Shown one piece after another: positions 38,827-46,650 of a stretch of 64,000 bases of DNA. A program made the position numbers and the translations under genes. The stretch spans positions 62,001 to 126,000 of the forward strand of contig JAILNI010000006.1 in NCBI GenBank assembly GCA_024691765.1, given 5' to 3'. This DNA comes from Bacteroidales bacterium (GTDB lineage Bacteria > Bacteroidota > Bacteroidia > Bacteroidales > UBA932). The notes beneath the pieces are model-generated. The model saw nothing but the letters and a program-made list of their open reading frames with translations, was not told where the DNA came from and did no database searches. Within the stretch, counting starts at the first letter, position 1, and every line of letters starts with the position of its first letter.

Positions 38827-39767
38827 AGGCTCTGATTCTAATAATCCTGGCGGCTCTCGCTGAGCCCGTTCCCTCAGGCAAGGCTTTCCTTAAACAGCTT
38901 CAGCCCCGGGACTCCATCCTCATAGCCGACCAGCTTGAATACGGATTTACCCTCGAGGGCGTTGAGGACGGCACCTCCATAGCGCTGCCCGACTACGGCG
39001 AGGCCTCCAACGACACGCTGACCCTTGTCCGCGGCTGGCAGGTCGATACGCTCAAATACAATAAGAAGGCCCGCACCCGCGATATCCGGGCGGCGGTGGT
39101 CCTGGCTCCTTTCGAGGAGGGGCAGTACATCCTTCCGCCCATCTATGCCCTGAGAATCAAAGGGGAAAAGACGGACACCCTCATGTTCGAGGTGCCGGAG
39201 CTGAAAGTCACTTCCATCCAGATAGATACGGCATCCTTCACTCCCCACGACATCAAGGGGCAGATAAGGTATCCGGTGACCTTCGCAGAGGTGCTTCCCT
39301 GGGGTCTGGGCGCCCTCGGGCTGGCGGCCCTGATACTTCTGGCCGTCTACCTTATCCGCCGTTATTCCGGAAAGGACGAGGCCGGCAGACCGAAAGATCC
39401 GCCCTACGTGGTCGCCCTCCGCAGCCTTGACCGCTACCGCGGCGACAGGTTCTGGGCGCCCGACAAACAGAAAGCTTTCTATTCGGGGGTTACCGATACC
39501 CTCAAGGAGTATATGGACGCCGAATTCGGGGTGGACGCCCCGGAGATGACGACGGCCGAGCTGTTCGAAGCGCTGAAAGGGCGTGAAGACATTACCCCGG
39601 AGATGTTCGGACGCCTGAAAGGCCTTTTCGAAACGGCCGATTTCGTGAAGTTCGCCAAGATGACGGTTCCTCCGGAAGACAATGCCGGAGTGCTGCCCAC
39701 GGCGGTGAAGTTCGTAACCGATACATACCAGCGGCAGCTGGAGGGAGAGGAGGCCCCGCAGAAGTAG
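38823..39767 (+). CDS. Bat-operon membrane protein, DUF4381-like
   Basis: 314 residues. It has an N-terminal hydrophobic export segment (1-15), a periplasmic beta-rich domain (about 20-150), one membrane helix (about 160-180, LPWGLGALGLAALILLAVYL), then a cytoplasmic helical domain. Position and layout match the unnamed protein found between DUF58 and BatA in Bacteroidota. No catalytic motif is visible. The start overlaps the previous stop (ATGA). Confidence 0.8.
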   Translation: MKALILIILAALAEPVPSGKAFLKQLQPRDSILIADQLEYGFTLEGVEDGTSIALPDYGEASNDTLTLVRGWQVDTLKYNKKARTRDIRAAVVLAPFEEGQYILPPIYALRIKGEKTDTLMFEVPELKVTSIQIDTASFTPHDIKGQIRYPVTFAEVLPWGLGALGLAALILLAVYLIRRYSGKDEAGRPKDPPYVVALRSLDRYRGDRFWAPDKQKAFYSGVTDTLKEYMDAEFGVDAPEMTTAELFEALKGREDITPEMFGRLKGLFETADFVKFAKMTVPPEDNAGVLPTAVKFVTDTYQRQLEGEEAPQK

Positions 39768-40751
39768 ATGTTCTTCGAGTATCCTCGTCTTCTCTGGCTC
39801 CTCGCGGTTCCCGCGCTGCTGCTGGCGGTTTACGTCCTGCGCCTGGTCGGCAAGCGCCCGCCACATCTCCGCGTAAGCGCCGCCGCACCGTGGCTGCAGC
39901 GCAAAAGCATACTCCTGCAGATATTCAGCCATCTGCCCATGGCCCTCTTCACCGCGGCGATGTCGCTGCTGGTGATAGCCATAGCGCGTCCGCGCTCGTC
40001 TTCCCAGGTGGAGAAGATAGACTCCGAAGGCATCGACATAGTCTTCGCGATAGACGTATCCACTTCCATGCTGGCCCGGGACTTCACCCCCGACCGCATC
40101 AGCGCGGCAAAGGACATTGCGATCGAGTTTATCGCCCAGAGGCCGTCCGACCGCATGGGGATAGTGGTGTTCGCGGGCGAGAGTTACACGCAGTGCCCTC
40201 TCACCACCGACCGCGCCACCCTCATCAACCTCATGAAGGAGGTGCAGACGGACCTTATAGAAGACGGCACCGCGATAGGCAACGGACTCGCGACGGCCGT
40301 GGCCCGCATGATGGATTCCGACGCGCCGAGCAGGGTGATTATCCTGCTTACCGACGGTGTGAACAACTCCGGCGAAATAGCCCCGGAAACTGCCGCGGAG
40401 ATAGCGAAATCCTACAATGTGCGCGTGTATACGATAGGCGTAGGCGCGAACGGCGAGGCCCCGTATCCGGTGATGACCCCATGGGGAGTCGAGGTCCGGA
40501 AGATTCCCGTCGAGATCGACGAGGCCCTGCTGCAGAAGATTGCGGAGGCGACGGGTGGAAAGTACTTCCGTGCCACCGACAATACCAAACTCAGTGAAAT
40601 CTATTCCGAGATCGGCAAGATGGAGAAGGTCCGCACCACTGTGGACAGCTTCCCCGTCTACAAGGAGCTCTACCTCGACTACGCGCTTGCCGCGATGGCG
40701 TGCCTGCTGCTCCTGCTGGCCCTGGAAATGTTTATAAGGAGGTTGCCGTAA
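39768..40751 (+). CDS. batA: BatA, von Willebrand factor A membrane protein
   Basis: 327 residues with two N-terminal helices (about 7-24 and 60-78), a vWA domain carrying the metal-site DVSTS (about residues 93-97) and TDGVNNSGE, and a C-terminal helix. The Bat operon was linked to aerotolerance in Bacteroides fragilis; the molecular job of BatA is not settled. It starts directly after the previous stop, and its own stop overlaps batB (TAATG). Confidence 0.93.
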   Translation: MFFEYPRLLWLLAVPALLLAVYVLRLVGKRPPHLRVSAAAPWLQRKSILLQIFSHLPMALFTAAMSLLVIAIARPRSSSQVEKIDSEGIDIVFAIDVSTSMLARDFTPDRISAAKDIAIEFIAQRPSDRMGIVVFAGESYTQCPLTTDRATLINLMKEVQTDLIEDGTAIGNGLATAVARMMDSDAPSRVIILLTDGVNNSGEIAPETAAEIAKSYNVRVYTIGVGANGEAPYPVMTPWGVEVRKIPVEIDEALLQKIAEATGGKYFRATDNTKLSEIYSEIGKMEKVRTTVDSFPVYKELYLDYALAAMACLLLLLALEMFIRRLP

Positions 40752-41752
40752 TGCTCTATTTCGCCAATCCGGATTATCTCTGGCTGCTTTTGCTGGTGCC
40801 GCTGCTGCCTCTGCTCTTCGCATTTGCGCTCTGGCTCCGCCGCCGCCGTGTCCGCAAGCTGGGAGATGCAGCCTCGGTAGCCCGCCTGATGCCGCATTAC
40901 TCCCCGGCCAAAGCATGGATAAGGCTGATTCTGGCCGACCTGGCCGTGATGTCGCTGACGCTCGCGCTGGCCCGTCCCCAGATAGGTGCAAAGCTGGCCG
41001 AAAGGGAGACGAAGGGAGCCGAAATTATGATATGTCTCGACGTGTCGAACTCGATGCTCGCCGAGGACTATTCCCCCAACCGCATGGAGAGGGCGAAACT
41101 GGCCATCAGCCGCCTTGTGGACCGTCTCCGCGACGACCGCATCGGCCTTATTATCTTTGCCGGGAAGTCCTTCGTGCAGCTGCCTGTAACGACCGATTAC
41201 GTCTCGGCAAAGATGTTCCTCGGCAGCATAGGGCCCGACAGCGTGCCGGTGCAGGGAACGGCGATAGGCGAGGCCGTGCTGACGGCGATAAAGAGTTTCA
41301 GCACCCAGAGTGAGAAGAGCCGCGCAATCATAGTGATCACCGACGGTGAGAACCATGAAGACGACCCGGTGGCCGCCGCGAAACAGGCTGCTGAAGCTGG
41401 AATAAAGGTTTATACGATTGGTGTCGGTACGCCGGAAGGGCAGCCGATATCCATAAACGGAGAACTGCTCAAGGACAAGTCCGGCAACATAGTTGTGACG
41501 CGCCTGGACGAGGGCGTTCTCAGAAAGATGGCACAAGCCGGAGGCGGGGCATACGTCCGTGCCGGCAACGAAGAGTTCGGGCTGAATCCTATTATAGACG
41601 ACCTTCGCAGGCTCGAGGCCGAGCATTTCAAAAGCGTGGTGTTCGAGGAGTACGACGAGCAGTACATGTATTTCGCCGCTGCGGCTTTCATCCTGCTTGC
41701 GGTGGCATTCCTGATTGGCGACAGGCGCGCGGAAAGGAGGCTTTTCGAATGA
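40751..41752 (+). CDS. batB: BatB, von Willebrand factor A membrane protein
   Basis: 333 residues from the ATG at 40751, chosen because it overlaps the batA stop and begins the family's MLYFANPDYLWLL first helix. The vWA metal site is DVSNS (about 99-103), with the TDGENHEDD loop, and a helix lies near the C terminus. It is paralogous to BatA. The stop overlaps batC by 4 nt. Confidence 0.93.
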   Translation: MLYFANPDYLWLLLLVPLLPLLFAFALWLRRRRVRKLGDAASVARLMPHYSPAKAWIRLILADLAVMSLTLALARPQIGAKLAERETKGAEIMICLDVSNSMLAEDYSPNRMERAKLAISRLVDRLRDDRIGLIIFAGKSFVQLPVTTDYVSAKMFLGSIGPDSVPVQGTAIGEAVLTAIKSFSTQSEKSRAIIVITDGENHEDDPVAAAKQAAEAGIKVYTIGVGTPEGQPISINGELLKDKSGNIVVTRLDEGVLRKMAQAGGGAYVRAGNEEFGLNPIIDDLRRLEAEHFKSVVFEEYDEQYMYFAAAAFILLAVAFLIGDRRAERRLFE

Positions 41753-42462
41753 GACGACTGCTTTGCATATTATTGATATTCAGCGCACTGCCCCTTGCCG
41801 CCCAGGTGGACAGGAAAGAGGTGCGCGCCGGCAACCGCAAGTTCCGCAAGGGAGAATGGCAGGAGGCCGAACTGGACTACCGCAAGGCGGTGCTGAAGGA
41901 TTCCCTCTCGGTGGCGGGTGAGTACAATCTTGCATCGTCCCTTTACAGGCAGGGAAGCTACGACGAGGCGGCGCAGGCCCTTGGTCGAGCTGACGCCGAA
42001 GTGGCTGAAACCCCTCATGCCGCGTCTTACTACTACAACGAAGGCGACGTGGCCCTTCAGCGCAAGGACTACGGCGCGGCCGTGAAGGCTTTCCGTCAGA
42101 GCCTGCTGCTGAATCCCGGCGACATGGACGCCAAGGAGAACTACATCTACGCGAAGGAGATGCTGAAAAACCAGCAGGGCGGCGGCCAGGGCGACGGTCA
42201 GCAGAACCAGGACCAGCAGGACCAGAACCAGGACCAGGATCAGCAGAATCAGGACAGCAACGACAATCAGCAGAACCAGCAGCAACCCGACCAGCAGAAT
42301 CAGGACAGGCAGGAGCAGCAGGATCAACCCCAGCAGATATCGCAGCAGCAGGCCCGCCAGATGCTGAAGGCGGTGCAGGCGAAAGAGAAGGAAACCCAGG
42401 ACAAGGTGAAGAAGGAAAAGGCCGCCCTGCTTAAGAGCAGCCAGAAAGAAAAGAATTGGTAA
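41749..42462 (+). CDS. batC: BatC, TPR protein with Gln/Asp-rich tail
   Basis: 237 residues: signal peptide (1-19, ending LPLAAQ), about three TPR units (25-135) including YNEGDVALQRKDYGAAVKAF, then a Gln/Asn/Asp-rich low-complexity region (about 140-205) and a Lys-rich end. Likely periplasmic and a scaffold for the Bat proteins. The stop overlaps the next start (TAATG). Confidence 0.88.
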   Translation: MRRLLCILLIFSALPLAAQVDRKEVRAGNRKFRKGEWQEAELDYRKAVLKDSLSVAGEYNLASSLYRQGSYDEAAQALGRADAEVAETPHAASYYYNEGDVALQRKDYGAAVKAFRQSLLLNPGDMDAKENYIYAKEMLKNQQGGGQGDGQQNQDQQDQNQDQDQQNQDSNDNQQNQQQPDQQNQDRQEQQDQPQQISQQQARQMLKAVQAKEKETQDKVKKEKAALLKSSQKEKNW

Positions 42463-45080
42463 TGAGACGATTACTCGGCATATTGGCAGCACTGGCGTTC
42501 GCCCTTCCGGCGGCCGCTCAGGGCTTCGAGATGACGGCCCCGAACCTCGTGGCCGCGGATGAACAGTTCAATGTCACCTTCAAGATCGACGGCGACAAGG
42601 CGCCGAGCGATTTCGAGTGGAGTCCGGGCGACGACTTCAAGCTCGTCTGGGGCCCCCAGAAGGGCAGTTCCTCGTCCATCAGCATCATAAACGGAAAGAC
42701 CACACGCACATCGACTACAACCTATACCTACGTGCTCATGCCGCGTTCCACCGGCACTTTCACCCTTCCTCCGGCAAGCGCCACCATCAAGGGGAAGAAG
42801 GTCTCGTCCGCTTCCAGGACCATCCAGGTGGTGGGAGGAGGACAGCAGCAGGGGAGCCAGGGCGGCCAGGCCAGGCAGCAGGGAACGCAGTCGCAGGATG
42901 CCGCCGGAGAACTGAGCGGCGACGACATCTTCATGCGCATGAGCATTTCGAAGTCGTCCGTGGTGGTGGGCGAAGGCCTCACGGCGACCCTCAAACTCTA
43001 TACGAGGGTGCCTGTCGCGGGCTTTGAAGACGCCCGCTTCCCCACCTTCGACGGCTTCTGGAGCCAGCAGCTGCAGGCCCCGCAGAACATACAGTTCCAA
43101 CGCGAAAACGTGGGCGGACGCATCTACGACGCCGCCGTGTTGCGTTCGTGGAACCTCATCCCCCAGAAATCCGGCGAGATTAGCGTCGATCCGGCCGAAC
43201 TCATCTGCCTTGTGAACGTCCGCAAGCCGTCCACGGGCGGAAGCATCTTCGACTCCTTCTTCCAGGACGACTACCGCACGATACGCAAGAGGGTGCATAC
43301 CCCGGCAATTGCCATACGGGTGTCCGCCCTTCCCGCGGGTGCACCGGCTTCCTTCGGCGGCGGCGTCGGCCAGTTCGCCATAAAAGCCTCGCTCACAAGG
43401 GATTCCCTCAAGACCCACGATGCCGCATCGTTGAAACTGACGGTCACCGGAAGCGGCAATACAGCCCTCCTGGAGGCCCCGCGCATCAGTTTCCCGCCAG
43501 ACTTCGAGGTCTACGACGTCAAGATAACCGACGTCCGCGGCGGCAAGACCTTCGAGTATCCCTTCATTCCGCGCAGCCACGGCGACTTCGTGATAGGACC
43601 TGTGGAATACAGCTACTACGACATCGCCAAGGGCCGTTACGTCACCCTGCAGACCCAGGCGCTGCCGCTTTCCGTCGAACGCTCGGCTTCGGCCCAGGCG
43701 CAGGCAGACCGCCAGCAGGGCACCCTTTCGGTGGAAAAGAAGGATGTGAAGGACCTCGGAAGCGATATACGCTACATCTCTACCAGGAAACCGTCCTTCT
43801 CGTCGCCCGGCAGGTTCTTCCTTTGGTCGCCGCTGTTTTTCGGCCTTCTCGGCGGGCTCCTCCTGCTGGCTGCCGGCCTGTACTTCGGCCTGCGTAAGAG
43901 GGCGGAACTCCGTGCCGACGTAGCCCGGACCCGCAACCGCGGCGCAGTGAAGATGGCGCGCAAGCGCCTTGCCGCTGCCGGGAAGTTCCTGCAGCAGAAT
44001 CTCGATGCTGCTTTCTGGGAAGAGCTTCACCGCACCCTTCTGGGCTTCGTGTCCGACAAACTGGGAATGGACGCGGCTGAAATGAGCAGGGAAAACATCC
44101 TGGAAAGGCTTCAGGCCGCAGGCGCTTCCGATTCCGTCGCGCAGGAGTTCTGTTCCCTTCTGGACGAGTGCGAATATGCCCGCTATGCCCCTGCGGCGGG
44201 CCAGGAGGCCATGTCAGCCCAGTATGAAAAGGCAGTTTCGGTAATCTCTGAAATCGATTCCTGCATGAAGAAGAAAGCGTCTTTCAAAGCCGGAGCGGTG
44301 CTGCTGGCTCTGCTGATTTTCTGCGCTCCCGCGCTGTCGTCCCAGGCCGCCCCTGCGTCAGCCGGACCTGCAGGTGAAGCCTACCTTGACTCGCTCTGGA
44401 CAGCCGGTGTAAACGCCTATACTGTAGGAGATTACGTCGCGGCGCGCGATGCCTGGCTCGCGATTTCCGAGCTCGGGCTGGCATCTCCTGAGCTGTACAC
44501 CAATACAGGCAATGCTTTCTTCAAGACAGACGATTATGCCAGGGCCGTACTCTGGTACGAACGCGCCCTGCGCCTCGACCCCTCTTTCGCTGATGCCCGA
44601 CACAATCTGGCTCTCGCCCAGGGCATGGTACAGGACCGCATCGAGCAGGTGCCGGAATTCTTCCTGGTGAGCTGGCTGCGCTCGCTCGGATGGAAGCTAT
44701 CTTCCGACGCCTGGGCCGTGCTGTTCCTGGTTCTGCTGGCCGGAGCGCTGGCGCTGGCACTCCTCTTCCTTCTTGGCAGGAGCCAGTCGGCGCGAAGGAC
44801 GGGCTTCTTCCTCGGAATCGCCCTTCTACTGCTGTCTATGGCCTCTCTGGGCTTCTCTTCCTGGCAGCGAAGGGAGAACCTCAAGGCCGACTCAGCCATA
44901 GTCATAAGCCCCGTTGTTGCAGTGAAGAGCACCCCCGGAGCCGGCGTCGGACGCGACCTTTTCATTCTTCATGAAGGCACGAAAGTGCGCATCAACGACT
45001 CCGTTTCAGGCTGGGTGAACATCGAGCTTTCCGACGGCAGGCAGGGATGGATGAGGGAAGATAATTTGGAAAAAGTTTGA
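42462..45080 (+). CDS. batD: Fused BatD-BatE aerotolerance protein
   Basis: 872 residues from the ATG at 42462, which overlaps the batC stop; a TTG 6 nt earlier is less likely. Residues 1-22 are a signal peptide. Residues 25-440 form the BatD beta-domain region, followed by a membrane helix (about 449-471) and a cytoplasmic part. From Met602 the sequence reads as a complete BatE: a signal-like start MKKKASFKAG plus hydrophobic stretch, TPR repeats (about 635-720), two helices (about 750-770 and 782-800) and a C-terminal SH3-like domain (about 820-872). In most Bacteroidota batD and batE are separate genes, so this is a fusion. The internal signal would act as a membrane helix, returning the TPR part to the periplasm. 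Confidence 0.88.
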   Translation: MRRLLGILAALAFALPAAAQGFEMTAPNLVAADEQFNVTFKIDGDKAPSDFEWSPGDDFKLVWGPQKGSSSSISIINGKTTRTSTTTYTYVLMPRSTGTFTLPPASATIKGKKVSSASRTIQVVGGGQQQGSQGGQARQQGTQSQDAAGELSGDDIFMRMSISKSSVVVGEGLTATLKLYTRVPVAGFEDARFPTFDGFWSQQLQAPQNIQFQRENVGGRIYDAAVLRSWNLIPQKSGEISVDPAELICLVNVRKPSTGGSIFDSFFQDDYRTIRKRVHTPAIAIRVSALPAGAPASFGGGVGQFAIKASLTRDSLKTHDAASLKLTVTGSGNTALLEAPRISFPPDFEVYDVKITDVRGGKTFEYPFIPRSHGDFVIGPVEYSYYDIAKGRYVTLQTQALPLSVERSASAQAQADRQQGTLSVEKKDVKDLGSDIRYISTRKPSFSSPGRFFLWSPLFFGLLGGLLLLAAGLYFGLRKRAELRADVARTRNRGAVKMARKRLAAAGKFLQQNLDAAFWEELHRTLLGFVSDKLGMDAAEMSRENILERLQAAGASDSVAQEFCSLLDECEYARYAPAAGQEAMSAQYEKAVSVISEIDSCMKKKASFKAGAVLLALLIFCAPALSSQAAPASAGPAGEAYLDSLWTAGVNAYTVGDYVAARDAWLAISELGLASPELYTNTGNAFFKTDDYARAVLWYERALRLDPSFADARHNLALAQGMVQDRIEQVPEFFLVSWLRSLGWKLSSDAWAVLFLVLLAGALALALLFLLGRSQSARRTGFFLGIALLLLSMASLGFSSWQRRENLKADSAIVISPVVAVKSTPGAGVGRDLFILHEGTKVRINDSVSGWVNIELSDGRQGWMREDNLEKV

Positions 45081-45107
45081 TTTTGTAAAAAAAAAGCCAT
45101 ACATTTG
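45076..45107 (+). promoter_or_regulatory. ompA promoter
   Basis: TTTG (45076-45079), 20 nt, perfect TACATTTG (45100-45107). It starts within the last codons of batD-batE. The leader to the ATG at 45163 is about 50 nt, AT-rich, as expected for an abundant outer-membrane protein. Confidence 0.8.
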
Positions 45108-45162
45108 CAGTTCAAAGGCATTATGCCGCGAGTTGAATATAATTCAAAGATTTATAAAAGAC

Positions 45163-46326
45163 ATGAAAAAACTTATCGTTTTTGTAGCAGCTCTCCTCGT
45201 AAGCGTAGCAGCTTTCGCACAGGAGACTAACAAGGATGCCAACGGCAACACGCAGTATGGCCCTTATGAGACCAACGGTTTCTGGGACAACTGGGTAGTG
45301 GGTCTCGGCTGGAACTTCCCTTCCACCACCACCGGTCTTATCTGGATTCCCAGTTATACCCAGTGCGGAAAGCCCTTCGTCAACGGCTTCGCCATCGGTA
45401 CCGAGCTCTTCGCCCTCAAGTGGATTGAACCCTGCTACGGCGTTCGTTTCGGCTGGACCGGCATGCAGACCTACCGTGCACCCGAGGATGACGTTGTGAA
45501 TCTCAACTACGCCCACGCCGACATTCTCTGGAATATCAGCAACCAGTTCTGGGGCTACAAGGAAGACAGGAAGTTCGAAGTATCTCCCTATCTCTCCCTC
45601 GCTCCCGTGCTGAGGAGTGGCAAGAGCCTCTCCGCAGGTGCAGGCGCAGGTGTCTTTGCGACCTATGCATTCAACAAGAAGTGGGGCCTCTTCGGTGAAC
45701 TCGGCGGAATCCTCGCCGACGCCCACGTCATTGGCCACCCCGCCGATACCTACAACTTCTGGAAAGCTGAAATCGGTGTTACCTATTCCTTCGAGCGCAG
45801 CAACTGGACCCGCAAGGCCACTACCGTAGCCGCCTACACCGCCGCCGTTGCCGCCGCCAAGGCCGCTGCCGATCAGGCCGCTGCCGACAAGGATGCAGCC
45901 GAAGCCGCCAAGGCCGCCGCTCAGGACAGCGAGAAGGCACTTGCCGACGAGAACCAGAAGCTCAAGGACGAGCTCGCCAACAGCCACAACTACGGCGACC
46001 TCTTCGACGAGCCCATCGTTGCTTACTTCGAGATTGGCCAGGCCAAGCTCACCGCAAAGGAGAAGGAGCACGTGAAGTATGTTGCCAAGAACATCATTGC
46101 CCGCGGCGAGAACGTGAAGTTCACCCTCAGCGGAAACGCCGACAGCAAGACCGGCAGCAAGAAGCGCAACCAGCAGCTCTCCGAGCAGCGCGCCGACTAT
46201 GTTTACAAGATGATGACCGAGGAACTCGGAATCGACGGCAGCCGCTTCACCGTGAAGGCCAACGGCGCCAACGACATCTTCGACAGCCCGGAACTCAACC
46301 GTGCCGTTATCATCGAGAAGCAGTAA
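45163..46326 (+). CDS. ompA: OmpA-family outer membrane protein
   Basis: Abundant structural porin joining outer membrane and peptidoglycan. The 387-residue product begins at the ATG giving a standard signal peptide (MKKLIVFVAALLVSVAAFAQ, cut about residue 20). An N-terminal beta-barrel follows (about 22-220), then an Ala/Lys-rich linker with heptad-like AAAKAAADQ repeats (about 225-275), and the OmpA peptidoglycan-binding domain (about 285-387; NADSKTGSKKRNQQLSEQRA). It has its own promoter and terminator. Confidence 0.93.
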   Translation: MKKLIVFVAALLVSVAAFAQETNKDANGNTQYGPYETNGFWDNWVVGLGWNFPSTTTGLIWIPSYTQCGKPFVNGFAIGTELFALKWIEPCYGVRFGWTGMQTYRAPEDDVVNLNYAHADILWNISNQFWGYKEDRKFEVSPYLSLAPVLRSGKSLSAGAGAGVFATYAFNKKWGLFGELGGILADAHVIGHPADTYNFWKAEIGVTYSFERSNWTRKATTVAAYTAAVAAAKAAADQAAADKDAAEAAKAAAQDSEKALADENQKLKDELANSHNYGDLFDEPIVAYFEIGQAKLTAKEKEHVKYVAKNIIARGENVKFTLSGNADSKTGSKKRNQQLSEQRADYVYKMMTEELGIDGSRFTVKANGANDIFDSPELNRAVIIEKQ

Positions 46327-46350
46327 TATGGGCGTCAGCCTTAAGAATAA

Positions 46351-46376
46351 AGAGCGGTCGAACGGCCGCTCTTTTT
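46351..46376 (+). terminator. ompA terminator
   Basis: Stem AGAGCGG/CCGCTCT (extendable through T-G and C-G pairs) followed by TTTTT, 24 nt after the ompA stop. Confidence 0.85.
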
Positions 46377-46377
46377 C

Positions 46378-46527
46378 GTGTGCCCGGCCGCAATCGACAC
46401 CGGGCTCTATCCGCTGAGCGACCGCATGCGAAGGAACCTGAGGCGCTTCGGTATCCTGAAAAGCCCGCAGTGGCTCGTCCACAAAGCCCTTAAGGCCACG
46501 AAAAAAGGGCGGAGAATTCTCCGCCCT
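46378..46527 (+). pseudogene. Possible remnant of a short-chain dehydrogenase C terminus
   Basis: The plus frame reads VCPAAIDTGLYPLSDRMRRN, then LRRFGILKSPQWLVHKALKA and KKGRRILRP. This resembles the part of SDR-family dehydrogenases after the cofactor PG motif, but the first two thirds of such a gene, including the catalytic YxxxK, are missing. The ompA terminator directly abuts it. The resemblance is judged by eye, so confidence is modest. The rest of the 324-nt gap to the GH28-CE15 gene holds only the hairpin and small frame described next. Confidence 0.4.
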
Positions 46528-46642
46528 TGTCGTAATTGCCCTCGCCGTCGGTGTTGTAGCCATACCACTTGCCTACCTCGGAGGTGGAAGCGGGTTCGTT
46601 ACTGCTGCAGCCGCTGAATAAGGGCTGCCGCCATGATTGCAT
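46490..46642 (-). other. 50-codon frame with an orphan lipobox-like motif
   Basis: It begins 8 nt after the GH28-CE15 stop. The product has LFSGCSSNEPAST, which looks like a lipobox and start of a mature lipoprotein, but only seven residues precede it and they are not hydrophobic enough for a signal peptide. It then reads GKWYGYNTDGEGNYDKGGEF and runs through the terminator hairpin. A decayed lipoprotein end or a chance frame are both possible. Confidence 0.3.
46501..46526 (-). terminator. Terminator of the surface glycosidase operon
   Basis: A perfect 20-nt palindrome GGGCGGAGAATTCTCCGCCC followed on the minus strand by TTTTTT. It lies 124 nt after the GH28-CE15 stop and faces the ompA terminator. 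Confidence 0.85.
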
Positions 46643-46650
46643 AAAATAAT

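Noticed and set aside
42456..42461. TTG start for BatD two codons before the ATG
   Set aside because: The ATG at 42462 overlaps the batC stop as TAATG, the same arrangement as moxR/DUF58 and batA/batB, and gives a clean signal peptide.
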